Source of the DNA: Alishewanella tabrizica
Lineage (GTDB): Bacteria > Pseudomonadota > Gammaproteobacteria > Enterobacterales > Alteromonadaceae
Assembly (NCBI RefSeq): GCF_014652375.1
Contig: NZ_BMYR01000002.1
Span: forward strand, 248,001-312,000
Direction: 5' to 3'
DNA: 64,000 nucleotides
Of the stretch, positions 29,203 to 38,618 are shown piece by piece (the stretch's first letter is position 1; each line of letters begins with the position of its first letter). The notes below the pieces were generated by a model that had not been told where the DNA came from, made no database searches, and worked only from the letters and a program-made list of their open reading frames with translations. The translations under genes were made by a program, and so were the position numbers.

Positions 29203-30150
29203 TTACTCCTGTAAGGCCAAACGGAGCTGGGCAATAAACCACTCAGGTTCATCCAGCATCATAAAATGGCGACTGTTAGTATTCATCAGTAAAGTTGCGT
29301 TAGCAATAGTGGCAAGTTGCTGCTGATAAATAGCCTCAGCCCCTGCTTGTTGTGCCTCTGGTAGCGCACCGCTGGCACCCAGCAGCCATACTTTACTTTG
29401 GATAGTGCTTACTTTTGGCCGCAAATCGGTGGTAAGTAACTCATACATGGCTTGTCCAACAGTGCGGCTGTCGGACGTACTGGCCATCTCTAACACTAGC
29501 TGTTGATGCGCTGCTGACCGAGCCTGAATAAACAAGCCCTGTTTTACGCCGGCAGTTAACTGCTCTGCGGTCATATTTTGATAGTAGTGCTTAATCTGTT
29601 CAGCTTGTGCTTGCATATCGGCAACCTGAGTAGCGGGGTTGCGGCTAAAAATAGGCGCAATATAGGGTAGGCCATCTACTGCTACCACGGTGCCAATTTG
29701 CTCGGGTGCGCTACTTGCTAGCGCAAAGGCCAAAAAAGCGCCCAGACTGTGGCCAATTACCGCCGGTTTAAGCATTTGCTGCTGTTTGATATAGGCTAAT
29801 AAATCTTGCTGTACTTGGGGTAAGAACTCACCAGCTATAGCGGGCGTGCCAGCAAAACCTGCCAGGCTAATCAGGTGTAATTGGAAATCATTTTTTAAGC
29901 TTTTTACGGTGTCTTGCCAAATGCGGCTATCCGACATCAAGCCCGGAATAAGTAATACCGGTTTACCCTCGCCAATCACCTCCACCTGAAAACTGGGCAC
30001 GGCTGCCACTTCAGCGGCTTTCAATTGGGGGACTATGACGCCGCCGATAAGTGTCATAATAATGGCGAAAAACGTCCAAAACCCTGGTTTTGCTTTAGCG
30101 GGTTGATTGTTTACTTGGGTATTATGGGGGTGTTGCGTGGTGTTTTGCAT
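29203..30150 (-). CDS. Membrane-anchored alpha/beta hydrolase
   Basis: This is a 315-residue alpha/beta hydrolase with an N-terminal hydrophobic segment (FWTFFAIIMTLIGGVIVPQL, about residues 24-43) that acts as anchor or signal sequence. The oxyanion strand PVLLIPGLMSDSRIW and the nucleophile elbow GHSLGAF are present, and a late His (NSRHFMML) completes the triad. The substrate is unknown. It is upstream of and nearly contiguous with the membrane-tailed sigma factor, so it may be a target or co-expressed partner. Confidence 0.85.
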   Translation of the reverse strand: MQNTTQHPHNTQVNNQPAKAKPGFWTFFAIIMTLIGGVIVPQLKAAEVAAVPSFQVEVIGEGKPVLLIPGLMSDSRIWQDTVKSLKNDFQLHLISLAGFAGTPAIAGEFLPQVQQDLLAYIKQQQMLKPAVIGHSLGAFLAFALASSAPEQIGTVVAVDGLPYIAPIFSRNPATQVADMQAQAEQIKHYYQNMTAEQLTAGVKQGLFIQARSAAHQQLVLEMASTSDSRTVGQAMYELLTTDLRPKVSTIQSKVWLLGASGALPEAQQAGAEAIYQQQLATIANATLLMNTNSRHFMMLDEPEWFIAQLRLALQE

Positions 30151-30287
30151 GGCGATATCCTTAGTTAAGTATGGGTTACCTTACTAAGTCGCAGTAGCTG
30201 GCCTGGGTGTGACAAATATTTTTAATTATTTTTAAAATAAAAAGGGTGGGAAAATAATTGTCGCAATGCGCAGAGTGGTAATTAACG

Positions 30288-30311
30288 AACCCCATCGAAT
30301 GCGATGGGGTT
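30288..30311. terminator. Hairpin in M50-hydrolase intergenic region
   Basis: AACCCCATCG (30288-30297) pairs with CGATGGGGTT (30302-30311) around AATG. No long U tract follows on either strand, so it may only strengthen the neighbouring terminator. Confidence 0.5.
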
Positions 30312-30334
30312 AGATATCCGCAGTGTTAAATGTA

Positions 30335-30358
30335 AAAGCCCTCGAACTCGAGGGCTTT
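30335..30358 (-). terminator. Intrinsic terminator after the M50 protease gene
   Basis: AAAGCCCTCGA (30335-30345) and TCGAGGGCTTT (30348-30358) form an 11-bp arm pair with a minimal loop. On the minus strand the stem ends in a T run, which suits the end of the M50 gene. Confidence 0.75.
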
Positions 30359-30384
30359 AGCAGCAAAACAGCAACTGATAGTAA

Positions 30385-31569
30385 TTAACTGGATATAAAA
30401 ATAAGGGGCAGGTTAGTACCGGGAATACCGCTGTCGGCCATAATGACTGATAACCAAAGCAAAATGGCCATTAAGCCTACATAGCTAAACAGGGTCACTA
30501 ATATACCGGTATCGGTCATAGGCACGATATCTTTTTCGTGCTCCTCTCTATCGGATAGCAAATCAAACGTGCCTAAAATGCCAAACAGCATTAACAGATA
30601 AAAACCAAAATACCAGGCGGCCAACGTCAGGCTACCCGTTACCAACAATAATGCCGTTTTGGCTGCTTTGCCCTTACGGCTAAACGCCGCTGCTTGCATG
30701 ATTCGACCGCCGTCCAATGGCACCATCGGCAACAAATTAAACAAGTTTAATAGCAAACTTATGGCTGCAAAAAGCGCCAGAGTGGAATGCTGGGTTTCCA
30801 ACCACAGCAGATAAGCAATAATCGCACCCACAGTACCAAAGGCTGGGCCAGCTATGGCTATTTTAAAATCCTGCCAGCGGCTGGTTGCGCGCTCACTGAC
30901 AGCAGCACCACCAATAAACGGCAATAAGTAAACCCCTTTTACTTTAAGACCAGCGCGCTTCATGGCGTACACATGACCATACTCGTGGATCAATATGGCG
31001 GCAATTAAGCCAATAGCAACCTCTAGGTTAAATAACCAGGCCCAACCAGCTAACGCGGTACCTGCCAAGGCGGCTTTAATGGCACCAGCACTTTTCGACA
31101 GTTTTAAGGCGATAACACCTAGCACTAATAAAGGTTTAAACCACTGTTTTAATAAGGAGGGAGCAGACGTCGCCGTGTCGGAAGTTTGCTGAGTAAGTGG
31201 TGGCTGATGTAGCATTTCGGTATCCTGCTGTGCAGGGGATGCCGTTTGAGCAGATTCTGCCTCAGGCGATAGCTTTTGCTCTAATTTACTAAGCCACTTT
31301 GGTGGTTTAGCGGCAGTAATACCTTCACAAAGTAAGGTATTTCCCGCTTCCAATCGATAACTGACATCGGCATTTTTTAACGACACTTTAAAGTACAACC
31401 GCAGAGGCCCATGTTTTGGGCAAAAAAAGCGGTGATCATTACTGGTACTAAAAAACGCCCGCCCTTGCGACACCAATTCGCCGTTGCGAAATAACATTTC
31501 TTTACCCAAGTTATTGGCTTTGAGCTGATAAAACACTTGGTCGTGATAAAACTCAAACAAGGTTTGCAT
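30385..31569 (-). CDS. M50-family site-2-protease-like membrane metalloprotease
   Basis: A cytoplasmic N-terminal region of about 150 residues is followed by a multi-helix membrane domain carrying the zinc motif HEYGH and, later, LPMVPLDGGRI with the third ligand Asp. These proteases cut within membranes and often release membrane-bound regulators. The ATG at 31569 (MQTLFEFYHDQ) is preferred; the frame extends to 31623 with a poor N-terminus. The product is 394 residues. Its substrate is unknown. Confidence 0.85.
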   Translation of the reverse strand: MQTLFEFYHDQVFYQLKANNLGKEMLFRNGELVSQGRAFFSTSNDHRFFCPKHGPLRLYFKVSLKNADVSYRLEAGNTLLCEGITAAKPPKWLSKLEQKLSPEAESAQTASPAQQDTEMLHQPPLTQQTSDTATSAPSLLKQWFKPLLVLGVIALKLSKSAGAIKAALAGTALAGWAWLFNLEVAIGLIAAILIHEYGHVYAMKRAGLKVKGVYLLPFIGGAAVSERATSRWQDFKIAIAGPAFGTVGAIIAYLLWLETQHSTLALFAAISLLLNLFNLLPMVPLDGGRIMQAAAFSRKGKAAKTALLLVTGSLTLAAWYFGFYLLMLFGILGTFDLLSDREEHEKDIVPMTDTGILVTLFSYVGLMAILLWLSVIMADSGIPGTNLPLIFISS

Positions 31570-31660
31570 AGTAAATGTTGATAAATAGTTAACAGTGCAA
31601 ACAGTGTAACAAATTTTGAGCAAAAGTTAAGCGTGAAATAGCGGGGAAAATGACAGAGAT

Positions 31661-31734
31661 TGGAGCGGGTGACGGGAATCGAACCCGTATCTCGAGCTTG
31701 GGAAGCTGGCATTCTACCACTGAACTACACCCGC
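31661..31734 (-). tRNA. tRNA-Gly (CCC)
   Basis: The minus strand folds into a full cloverleaf with encoded CCA (31661-31663 on the complement). The acceptor GCGGGTG pairs with CACCCGC, the T stem ACGGG with CCCGT, and the anticodon loop TTCCCAA gives CCC (31700-31702). One anticodon-stem pair is a C-C mismatch (31694/31708). Its 5' end faces the CRISPR locus. Confidence 0.95.
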
Positions 31735-31929
31735 GAGCAGACGTGCGCTACATTAAAGCAAACATTGCCACGCTGCAAGTCACTCATTCGAAAATCATAG
31801 AAAAAAACAGATATAAAGAAAAATACAAAAATTACTCATACTAATGCCTATTACGTCAAGATAAGTAAATTCCATAGCGTTAGCCGAGCTGTTCCTAAAA
31901 AAGTTTAAATCCTCAAATAATACTTTATT

Positions 31930-31946
31930 CCTTTCGCCAGCAAAGG
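31930..31946. promoter_or_regulatory. Inverted repeat just before the WYL regulator gene
   Basis: CCTTT (31930-31934) and AAAGG (31942-31946) flank 7 bases and lie 17 bases before the ATG. BrxR/CapW-type regulators usually bind inverted repeats in front of their own gene. The arms are short, so this is only a candidate. Confidence 0.3.
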
Positions 31947-31963
31947 TAAGGTGATTAGCAGGG

Positions 31964-32824
31964 ATGCTAAAGTTAACAGGATGTTTAAGGTTGCACAACA
32001 ATATAGAAAAACGACTTTGGTTTATTGAATTGCTGGCTTGGTGGGAAGGAAAAATTAACGCCAGCACGTTGATGAGGCAATTTTTGTTAAGTCGAGTGCA
32101 AGCGCAGCACGATATAAAACGCTATATGCATCTGCAACCAAACAATCTAACCTATTGCGCAAGCAGTAAAGGCTTTATTCCAGCAGTAAATTTTATACCA
32201 CAGTTTATTAGCGGCGATGTCGTTGAATATTTAAATTGGCTGGGACAATCCGAACATGCAGATCAAACTGCCCAAGTACCCCATCATGCATTGAGCTTGC
32301 CTGCCAGAGAAGTCTCAGCCCCAGTTATTCGTATGTTGGTTAACGCTATGCGACAACAACGCAGGCTAGATGTCGACTACATTTCACTCAGCCATCCAGA
32401 TAATCAGGGTCGAATTATTACGCCCCATCATTTTGTTAAAACCGGTTTACGCTGGCATCTTCGTGCTTACTGCGAAAAATCTGCAGGATATCGAGATTTT
32501 GTACTAAGCCGATTTCGAGGCATACCTGACTTACTCGATAAATCCCAACACAACACACTACAAGATCATGCGTGGAACACCGAAATTACGCTCATTTTAC
32601 AACCTGATCCCCGACTAAGCCTCGCGCAGCAAAAGGTTATTGCTCAAGACTACACTATGCAAAATAACCAATTGCACATAAATACCCGCGCGTGTTTAGC
32701 CCAATATTTACTACAAGAGCTACAGGTAAACGTGCGAGAGCAATCAATAAGCCCCGAAGCACAGCAATTAGTGCTGGTAAATATTGAGGACATTAAACCT
32801 TGGTTATTTGATTATAAAACATAG
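31964..32824 (+). CDS. BrxR/CapW-like WYL-domain transcriptional regulator
   Basis: The 286-residue protein has the winged helix - WYL - WCX layout of the BrxR/CapW family, which control BREX, CBASS and other defence systems. The N-terminus RLWFIELLAWWEGKINASTLMRQF and segment VQAQHDIKRYMHLQPNNLTY are typical of its DNA-binding part. The WYL region is near VDYISLSHPDNQGRIITPHHFVKTG with GLRWHLRAYC and YRDFVLSRFRG. It lies 101 bases upstream of cas1 in the same direction and probably controls the locus, itself, or both. WYL domains sense ligands such as nucleic-acid pieces or nucleotides. It could also be the remnant of another defence system, but no such effector is present. Confidence 0.85.
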   Translation: MLKLTGCLRLHNNIEKRLWFIELLAWWEGKINASTLMRQFLLSRVQAQHDIKRYMHLQPNNLTYCASSKGFIPAVNFIPQFISGDVVEYLNWLGQSEHADQTAQVPHHALSLPAREVSAPVIRMLVNAMRQQRRLDVDYISLSHPDNQGRIITPHHFVKTGLRWHLRAYCEKSAGYRDFVLSRFRGIPDLLDKSQHNTLQDHAWNTEITLILQPDPRLSLAQQKVIAQDYTMQNNQLHINTRACLAQYLLQELQVNVREQSISPEAQQLVLVNIEDIKPWLFDYKT

Positions 32825-32925
32825 GGTTACAACCAACCTATAAAGTAGCTTTGCAGGTTTTATGTACAGTGTTGTTATTTTGGGGATATGGGGTAGAGTA
32901 GACAGAGTAAACAGGAGGTTAAAGC

Positions 32926-33903
32926 ATGGATGATTTTTCACCATCAGATCTAAAAAGCATTCTGCACTCCAAACGGGCGAATATGTACTACCTGCAGCAC
33001 TGTCGCGTTTTGGTTAAAGGTGGTCGGGTTGAATATGTAACCGATGAAGGAAAGCAGTCGTTGTACTGGAATATTCCTATTGCCAATACGACATGTTTAT
33101 TACTTGGAACCGGTACTTCAGTGACTCAGGCTGCAATGAGGGAGTTGGCTCGGGCAGGTGTTTTAGTTGGATTCTGCGGTGGTGGTGGCACGCCATTGTT
33201 CAGCGTAAATGATGTTGAAGTTGAAGTGGCTTGGTTTAATCCGCAAAGTGAGTACCGCCCCTGCGAATATTTGCAACAATGGTTGAAGTTTTGGCCCGAC
33301 GACAACAAAAGGTTGCAGGCAGCTAAAGCCATTCAGCAGTCCAGAATTGATTTCACGTTGAAGCACTGGCTCAAAAATAAGTCGTTTATCGATAATGGCT
33401 ATGTGGTCAGTGAAAGCCAATTAGATTCAGCATTGTCACGCTTTAAACAAGATGTAGATGCTGCAAATGGCACCCAGCCACTTATGTTGGCGGAAGCTCG
33501 ATTGACCAAGTTACTGTATAAAATTGCCTGCAATACCTTAGCGCATGACGATAGCTTTACGCGCGCCAAAGGCGGAAGCGGTATTGACCCAGCTAATCGC
33601 TTTTTAGATCACGGTAACTATTTAGCCTACGGTTTGGGAGCAACAGCTACCTGGGTTTTAGGTTTACCGCATGGCTTTTCGGTACTACATGGTAAAACCC
33701 GCCGTGGCGGTTTGGTATTTGATGCGGCAGATCTCATTAAAGATGCGTTGGTGCTGCCACAAGCTTTTATCAGTGCGATGAATGGCGATGACGACCAAGA
33801 ATTCCGGCAAAACTGTATTACCAATTTTCAGCAAGCTGAAGCGCTGGATTTCATCATCGATAGCCTGAAAGGTATCGCTGCCCTGCATGGTGGCGAACTA
33901 TGA
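32926..33903 (+). CDS. cas1: Type I-F CRISPR integrase Cas1
   Basis: Cas1 inserts new spacers together with the Cas2 part of Cas2-3. The 325-residue protein is of the I-F type: beta-rich N-terminus with TCLLLGTGTSVTQAAM, and catalytic Glu in MLAEARLTKLLYK, His in LPHGFSVLHG and acidic residues in FDAADLIKD. AGGAGG at 32913-32918 gives a strong start. It overlaps cas3 by four bases (ATGA). Confidence 0.97.
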   Translation: MDDFSPSDLKSILHSKRANMYYLQHCRVLVKGGRVEYVTDEGKQSLYWNIPIANTTCLLLGTGTSVTQAAMRELARAGVLVGFCGGGGTPLFSVNDVEVEVAWFNPQSEYRPCEYLQQWLKFWPDDNKRLQAAKAIQQSRIDFTLKHWLKNKSFIDNGYVVSESQLDSALSRFKQDVDAANGTQPLMLAEARLTKLLYKIACNTLAHDDSFTRAKGGSGIDPANRFLDHGNYLAYGLGATATWVLGLPHGFSVLHGKTRRGGLVFDAADLIKDALVLPQAFISAMNGDDDQEFRQNCITNFQQAEALDFIIDSLKGIAALHGGEL

Positions 33904-36900
33904 ACATTATGCTGGTATCGCAGTGCTCGAAAAATGCTCTTATTGAAACACGACGGATCATAGATCAGTTCGCTGAACGGCGTGGTGACAGAACCTGGCA
34001 AACGGCAATCACTTTGCAAGGGCTTGATGTGCTGCGCAAGCTGTTGAAAAAGTCGGCACGGCGCAATACTGCTGTGGCCTGCCATTGGATCCGCAGTAAA
34101 AATCATACCGAGTTGTTATGGGTAGTGGGTAATCAGCGTAAATTCAACGTTGATGGTGCCACACCAACCAACATGACATTGCGCAATATTCTGCGTAGTG
34201 AGGATGAAAACAGCTGGCACAACGCCGAGGTTATCGCTTTATTGGCTGGTATTGCCGGTTTGTTTCATGATTTTGGTAAAGCCAATTTTCTGTTTCAGCA
34301 AAAAATAAATCCCAAAGTAAAAACGCCGGGTTATGAACCTTATCGCCATGAATGGGTATCGCTACGGCTATTTCAGGCATTTACTGCCGGTAAAACAGAT
34401 AAGCAATGGCTTACTGAATTAGCCAATATTACGGCTCAGTTTGAACACAGTGTTTTAGCAAAGCTACATAAAGATGCGCCGGAACAGGGGCATCTGGAGC
34501 CATTTGCCGGTTTAGCACCAGTTGCCAGAGTAGTGGCATGGCTAATCGTATCGCATCATCGGTTACCGGTCTTTTCGCCGAAAAACTCAAATATATCGCC
34601 GTCCTTAAACACTATTACAGGTTGGCTGTCAGATAATTTTGATGTGTTATGGAATTCCGTAAACAGTGCTGAGAGTTGTGAGCAACAGCGGCGTGAGCAA
34701 AACTGGTTTTTTGTATATGGTTCGCCTTTGCTCAGTGCAACCTGGCGGCAAAAAGCCGGTGAAATTGCAACTAGAGCGCTAAATTGCAGTAGGTTATTTG
34801 AGCAAGATTGGTTTGAGCAGCGTTTTACCAGTCATACCGCACGGATGGTACTGATGTTGGCCGACCATTATTATTCGGCGCAAGAGCCTAAAACAAAATG
34901 GCAAGATGCAAGCTACAAAGCCTTTGCTAACTCTGACCCTAAAACCAAAGCGCTTAAGCAAAAGTTAGATGAGCATAATATAGGTGTTAGCCATAATGCC
35001 TATTTATTGGCCAGAAGTTTACCGACGTTAAAAAATACCTTGCCGGCCATTACCCGGCATAAAGGTTTTAAACAACGGGCCAAATTGGATAAGTTTCGCT
35101 GGCAGGATAAGGCCTATGATTTGGCTTGTTCGGTGCGGGAAAACAGTGTTGCTCAAGGTTTCTTTGGTATTAACATGGCCAGTACCGGCAAAGGTAAAAC
35201 CTTTGCCAATGCCCGTATTATGTATGGTTTAGCTGACGAAAAGCTGGGATGCCGTTTTAGTGTGGCACTGGGGCTAAGAACGCTAACCTTACAAACAGGT
35301 GATGCGCTAAAACAGCGTTTGCATCTGACTGATGATGACTTGGCGGTATTAATTGGCTCAGCAGCAGTCCAGCAATTACATGACATCAGTAAGCAAGCTT
35401 TACAAGCTGAGCTGGCCGTCAGCAATAGCGCGACCGGCAGTGAGTCGCTAGCCGATCCTATCGCAGAACACCTTTACGTAAGTTACGAGGGCAGCTTGTA
35501 TGATGGCCGCTTAAAAGACTGGTTAAACAGTAGCCCGAAGCTAAACCAACTGCTGAGTGCACCGGTACTGGTAAGTACTATTGATCATTTGATGCCAGCA
35601 ACTGAAGGTGTGCGTGGCGGTAAGCAAATCGCGCCTATGCTGCGGTTGCTAACGGCTGATTTGGTGCTGGATGAACCCGATGATTTCGACACTGCCGATT
35701 TACCCGCGCTGTGCAGGCTGGTGAACTGGGCCGGCATGTTGGGCGCCAGAGTGTTGTTTTCATCCGCCACTTTACCGCCAGTGCTGGTGTGCGCCTTGTT
35801 TGAGGCCTACCGCACTGGCAGAGAGCACTTCAATGCAGTGAATGCTGATGGTCGGTCACAGTTGCCTGTTATCTGCGCTTGGTTTGATGAATTTACCGCA
35901 GTAAAAGCTGAGTGTGCAGATAAAAAGCATTTAATGCAGCAGCACACGTTATTTGTTGAAAAACGGGTTAAGGCGCTGGCAACTCAGCCTGTGCTGCGTA
36001 AAGCCAGTTTACTGGGGGTAACCGCCAGCAGTAAAAAATCAGATCTGATTATCAGCCAACTGGCTAGCCTGATCCAGCAGAGTATTTGTCAGTTACATAG
36101 TCAGCATCATCAAGTAGCACCTACAGGTCAAAAAGTATCAATCGGCCTGGTACGTATGGCCAATATTGATCCAATGGTCACTGTGGCTAAGCAGTTGCTA
36201 CAAATGGCAGTACCTGCCGATTGCCATATTCATTATTGTGTTTATCACAGCCAGTACCCATTAGCGGTGCGCTCTGCTATCGAGCAAAAGTTGGATGCAG
36301 CACTGACCCGCTACAATACGTCAGTGCTTTGGCAGCAAGCTGAAATCAGTCACGCACTCGCGCAATATCCACAATGCAATCATCTGTTTGTGGTATTAGC
36401 GACCTCTGTCGCTGAGGTCGGCAGGGATCATGATTATGACTGGGCAATTGCCGAGCCCAGTTCTATGCGCTCACTGATCCAGTTGGCCGGGCGTATTCAA
36501 CGGCACCGCCAGCAACCAGCAAGTAGCGATAACTTGTTAATTCTGTCGCAAAATTTTAAAGCATTAAAAGCGGTAACAAATAGGGATGGAAAGCGCAAAC
36601 CAGCCTATTGTCAGCCGGGGTTTGAGCGGGATGATTTATTATTAAAACATCATGATCTTCAACAGATCTTGCCGGTAGAGTATTTTCAGCATATCAGTGC
36701 ATTACCGCGTATCAGTCAGCCAAAACTAGTTGAGTCGAAACTGTACTCTGATCTTGTTGTATTTGAGCATTTGGCGCTATTACAAAGTGTTTTTCCTCAA
36801 CCAGAAAATTGGCCATCCGGTAGCGGCGACTGGCCAACAGATTATGCCGCAAGGTGGTGGCAGCATGACGCAACCTGGAGCGCTGAATTACAAAGGCGCA

Positions 36901-37232
36901 AGCCGTTTCGTAAGTCATCGCCTGATGAACCTTACTGCCTGATGTTATCGGAAGAAGATGACGAGCCGGTATTTACGCGGATTAATGATGCCGTCTGGCC
37001 ACTTGAATATATCGAAGCAGAAAACTTTGTTACTGAAAGCTGGCAGCCAACGCAGGGCAATCATGCCTGGTTTACGCTGGATGCGTTGTCGGTGTATCAG
37101 CAGCGCGCAGAACAAATGGGGTTCACACTGGAAGAGGTAAGCAAGCAATTCGGTGAGATCCGCTTAAGAGTAAAACAGAATGCTGAAAAGTGGCATTACC
37201 ACCCGGTTTTGGGCATTTTTCAAAATTTATAG
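33900..37232 (+). CDS. cas3: Cas2-Cas3 fusion nuclease-helicase (type I-F)
   Basis: The 1110-residue protein is the Cas2-3 fusion that defines type I-F. The first 90 residues are the Cas2 part (MNIMLVSQCSKNALIETRRI). The HD nuclease follows with LFHDFGKANFLFQ, YRHEW and SHHRLPV. The helicase has Walker A in MASTGKGKTFANA, motif II LVLDEPDDFD, motif III LFSSATLPP and motif VI LIQLAGRIQRHR. A C-terminal accessory domain completes it. It degrades target DNA recruited by the Csy complex and also takes part in spacer acquisition with Cas1. No motif appears damaged. Confidence 0.97.
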   Translation: MNIMLVSQCSKNALIETRRIIDQFAERRGDRTWQTAITLQGLDVLRKLLKKSARRNTAVACHWIRSKNHTELLWVVGNQRKFNVDGATPTNMTLRNILRSEDENSWHNAEVIALLAGIAGLFHDFGKANFLFQQKINPKVKTPGYEPYRHEWVSLRLFQAFTAGKTDKQWLTELANITAQFEHSVLAKLHKDAPEQGHLEPFAGLAPVARVVAWLIVSHHRLPVFSPKNSNISPSLNTITGWLSDNFDVLWNSVNSAESCEQQRREQNWFFVYGSPLLSATWRQKAGEIATRALNCSRLFEQDWFEQRFTSHTARMVLMLADHYYSAQEPKTKWQDASYKAFANSDPKTKALKQKLDEHNIGVSHNAYLLARSLPTLKNTLPAITRHKGFKQRAKLDKFRWQDKAYDLACSVRENSVAQGFFGINMASTGKGKTFANARIMYGLADEKLGCRFSVALGLRTLTLQTGDALKQRLHLTDDDLAVLIGSAAVQQLHDISKQALQAELAVSNSATGSESLADPIAEHLYVSYEGSLYDGRLKDWLNSSPKLNQLLSAPVLVSTIDHLMPATEGVRGGKQIAPMLRLLTADLVLDEPDDFDTADLPALCRLVNWAGMLGARVLFSSATLPPVLVCALFEAYRTGREHFNAVNADGRSQLPVICAWFDEFTAVKAECADKKHLMQQHTLFVEKRVKALATQPVLRKASLLGVTASSKKSDLIISQLASLIQQSICQLHSQHHQVAPTGQKVSIGLVRMANIDPMVTVAKQLLQMAVPADCHIHYCVYHSQYPLAVRSAIEQKLDAALTRYNTSVLWQQAEISHALAQYPQCNHLFVVLATSVAEVGRDHDYDWAIAEPSSMRSLIQLAGRIQRHRQQPASSDNLLILSQNFKALKAVTNRDGKRKPAYCQPGFERDDLLLKHHDLQQILPVEYFQHISALPRISQPKLVESKLYSDLVVFEHLALLQSVFPQPENWPSGSGDWPTDYAARWWQHDATWSAELQRRKPFRKSSPDEPYCLMLSEEDDEPVFTRINDAVWPLEYIEAENFVTESWQPTQGNHAWFTLDALSVYQQRAEQMGFTLEEVSKQFGEIRLRVKQNAEKWHYHPVLGIFQNL

Positions 37233-37247
37233 CCGCAAGGAGGTGTT

Positions 37248-38618
37248 ATGCAATATGAAGGGTTAGCAGCAGTAATAGCTGATTATATCGACCAACGCAG
37301 GTTGCAGAAGCTGGAGCCAATAGAAAAAGCATTGGAGAAAGCGCTAAAAGGTGTTGACGATGATGTTAAGCAAGCGCAGATCAACACTGAGTTTTCGCCT
37401 CAGATCCTACAAATCAACCAACAGTTTGATGTGAGGCATTGGTTAGATGATGCGGCGAAGCGTGCAAAACAAATCAGTCTTGTTACTCATGCGTTGAAGT
37501 TTACTCATGGCGATGCCAAAGGCAGCAGCGTGTTGTCACTCGAATATATGGAGGATGCCGACTATCTCGTCACGGCCAGTTTAGCCAACTTGGCTATTGA
37601 TGCCGTTGGTAACGCGGCAGCATTAGATGTCGCCAAGCTACTGCAATTAGAATTTGAAGGGCAGAGTCTTGCACAGGCCCTAACAGATGGCGATTTCAGC
37701 GCTCTTGCGGTTTTTAGCGAAGATCACATGCAACTCACTGAATGGGTTGAAGGTTTCAAGTTGGCTCTGGCAGATAAAGCCTTGTCATCTCATACCTTAG
37801 CCAAACAACTGTATTTCCCCACCGCTGATGGTCAGTATCACTTGCTTAGCCCCGTATTTGCCTCGTCTCTTGCGCATCAATTTAACAGCAAAATAACTGC
37901 CGTGCGCTATGGTGATGAACCCAAAGCTATTCGGGAAGCGCGCAGGGCTGGTAAATATCATGACAAGCCAGATATTCGGTTTTTAGATACTGCAATACAA
38001 AGCTTTGGTGGCTCTAAACCACAAAATATTTCTCAGTTGAATAGTCAGCGGGGCGGTAAAACCAATTTGCTCAACTGTGCACCGCCATCCTGGCAATCGA
38101 CGTTAAAGCCACCGTTAAATGACCGATCTATATTTTCTGGCCGTGAATTTAACCGCAGGGTATGGCGTGATTTACAAGAACTACAACGTTACTTACTTAG
38201 CATAAAAGGGCGCGACAGTACTTTAGAAATTCGGCGTAATATCGCCGCTTATGTAAATGATCTTATTGATGGCTTGCTAAATTATGCGGCTGAAGTGCAG
38301 GGGTTAAGCGAGTACGCTGGTTGGAGTTTGCAAAATTGCGAGTTAAAACTGGCGGAACAACTGTGGTTGGATGTCTGGTGTGAGGATCTGCTGTTCCAGC
38401 AAAAAAGGGCGAACCACAATTGGCAGCAAGATATTTGTCTGGCCTTTGCCGGTTGGTTAAATAGTAAGCTGAACAAAGCCCTGAAGAATGATGGGTTAGT
38501 GTTTGGTACTGTGCAATATCAGCATTGGGCGAAGTTGTTGTCGCCCCGGCTACGCGATTACGAGCTTGGGACAATGGTGTTTTCTGCAGCTACGGCACAA
38601 GCGGAGGCTGCAGTATGA
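37248..38618 (+). CDS. cas8f: Csy1 / Cas8f, large subunit of the type I-F complex
   Basis: Csy1 recognises the PAM together with Csy2 and starts unwinding of the target. The 456-residue protein fits the family length and has the family stretch NSQRGGKTNLLNCAPPSW. The Shine-Dalgarno AAGGAGGT (37237-37244) is one of the strongest in the locus. Its end overlaps the csy2 start (ATGA). Confidence 0.95.
   Translation: MQYEGLAAVIADYIDQRRLQKLEPIEKALEKALKGVDDDVKQAQINTEFSPQILQINQQFDVRHWLDDAAKRAKQISLVTHALKFTHGDAKGSSVLSLEYMEDADYLVTASLANLAIDAVGNAAALDVAKLLQLEFEGQSLAQALTDGDFSALAVFSEDHMQLTEWVEGFKLALADKALSSHTLAKQLYFPTADGQYHLLSPVFASSLAHQFNSKITAVRYGDEPKAIREARRAGKYHDKPDIRFLDTAIQSFGGSKPQNISQLNSQRGGKTNLLNCAPPSWQSTLKPPLNDRSIFSGREFNRRVWRDLQELQRYLLSIKGRDSTLEIRRNIAAYVNDLIDGLLNYAAEVQGLSEYAGWSLQNCELKLAEQLWLDVWCEDLLFQQKRANHNWQQDICLAFAGWLNSKLNKALKNDGLVFGTVQYQHWAKLLSPRLRDYELGTMVFSAATAQAEAAV

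Noticed and set aside
31661-31734. tRNA-Gly as the attachment site of a CRISPR-bearing island
   Set aside because: The tRNA 3' end points away from the CRISPR locus, and I found no copy of its 3' sequence elsewhere in the window and no integrase gene.
31650-31844. Small open frame running across tRNA-Gly
   Set aside because: It reads the complement of the tRNA gene and has no family resemblance.
32825-32925. Anti-CRISPR or toxin gene between the WYL gene and cas1
   Set aside because: The 101-base gap has no open frame of useful length and only a strong ribosome site for cas1.
33900-34170. Missing cas2 gene
   Set aside because: The Cas2 domain is fused to the N-terminus of Cas3, as in all type I-F systems, so nothing is missing.
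38525-38614. Longer N-terminus of Csy2
   Set aside because: The extension lies entirely within csy1, and the start at 38615 matches the family and has the usual ATGA overlap.
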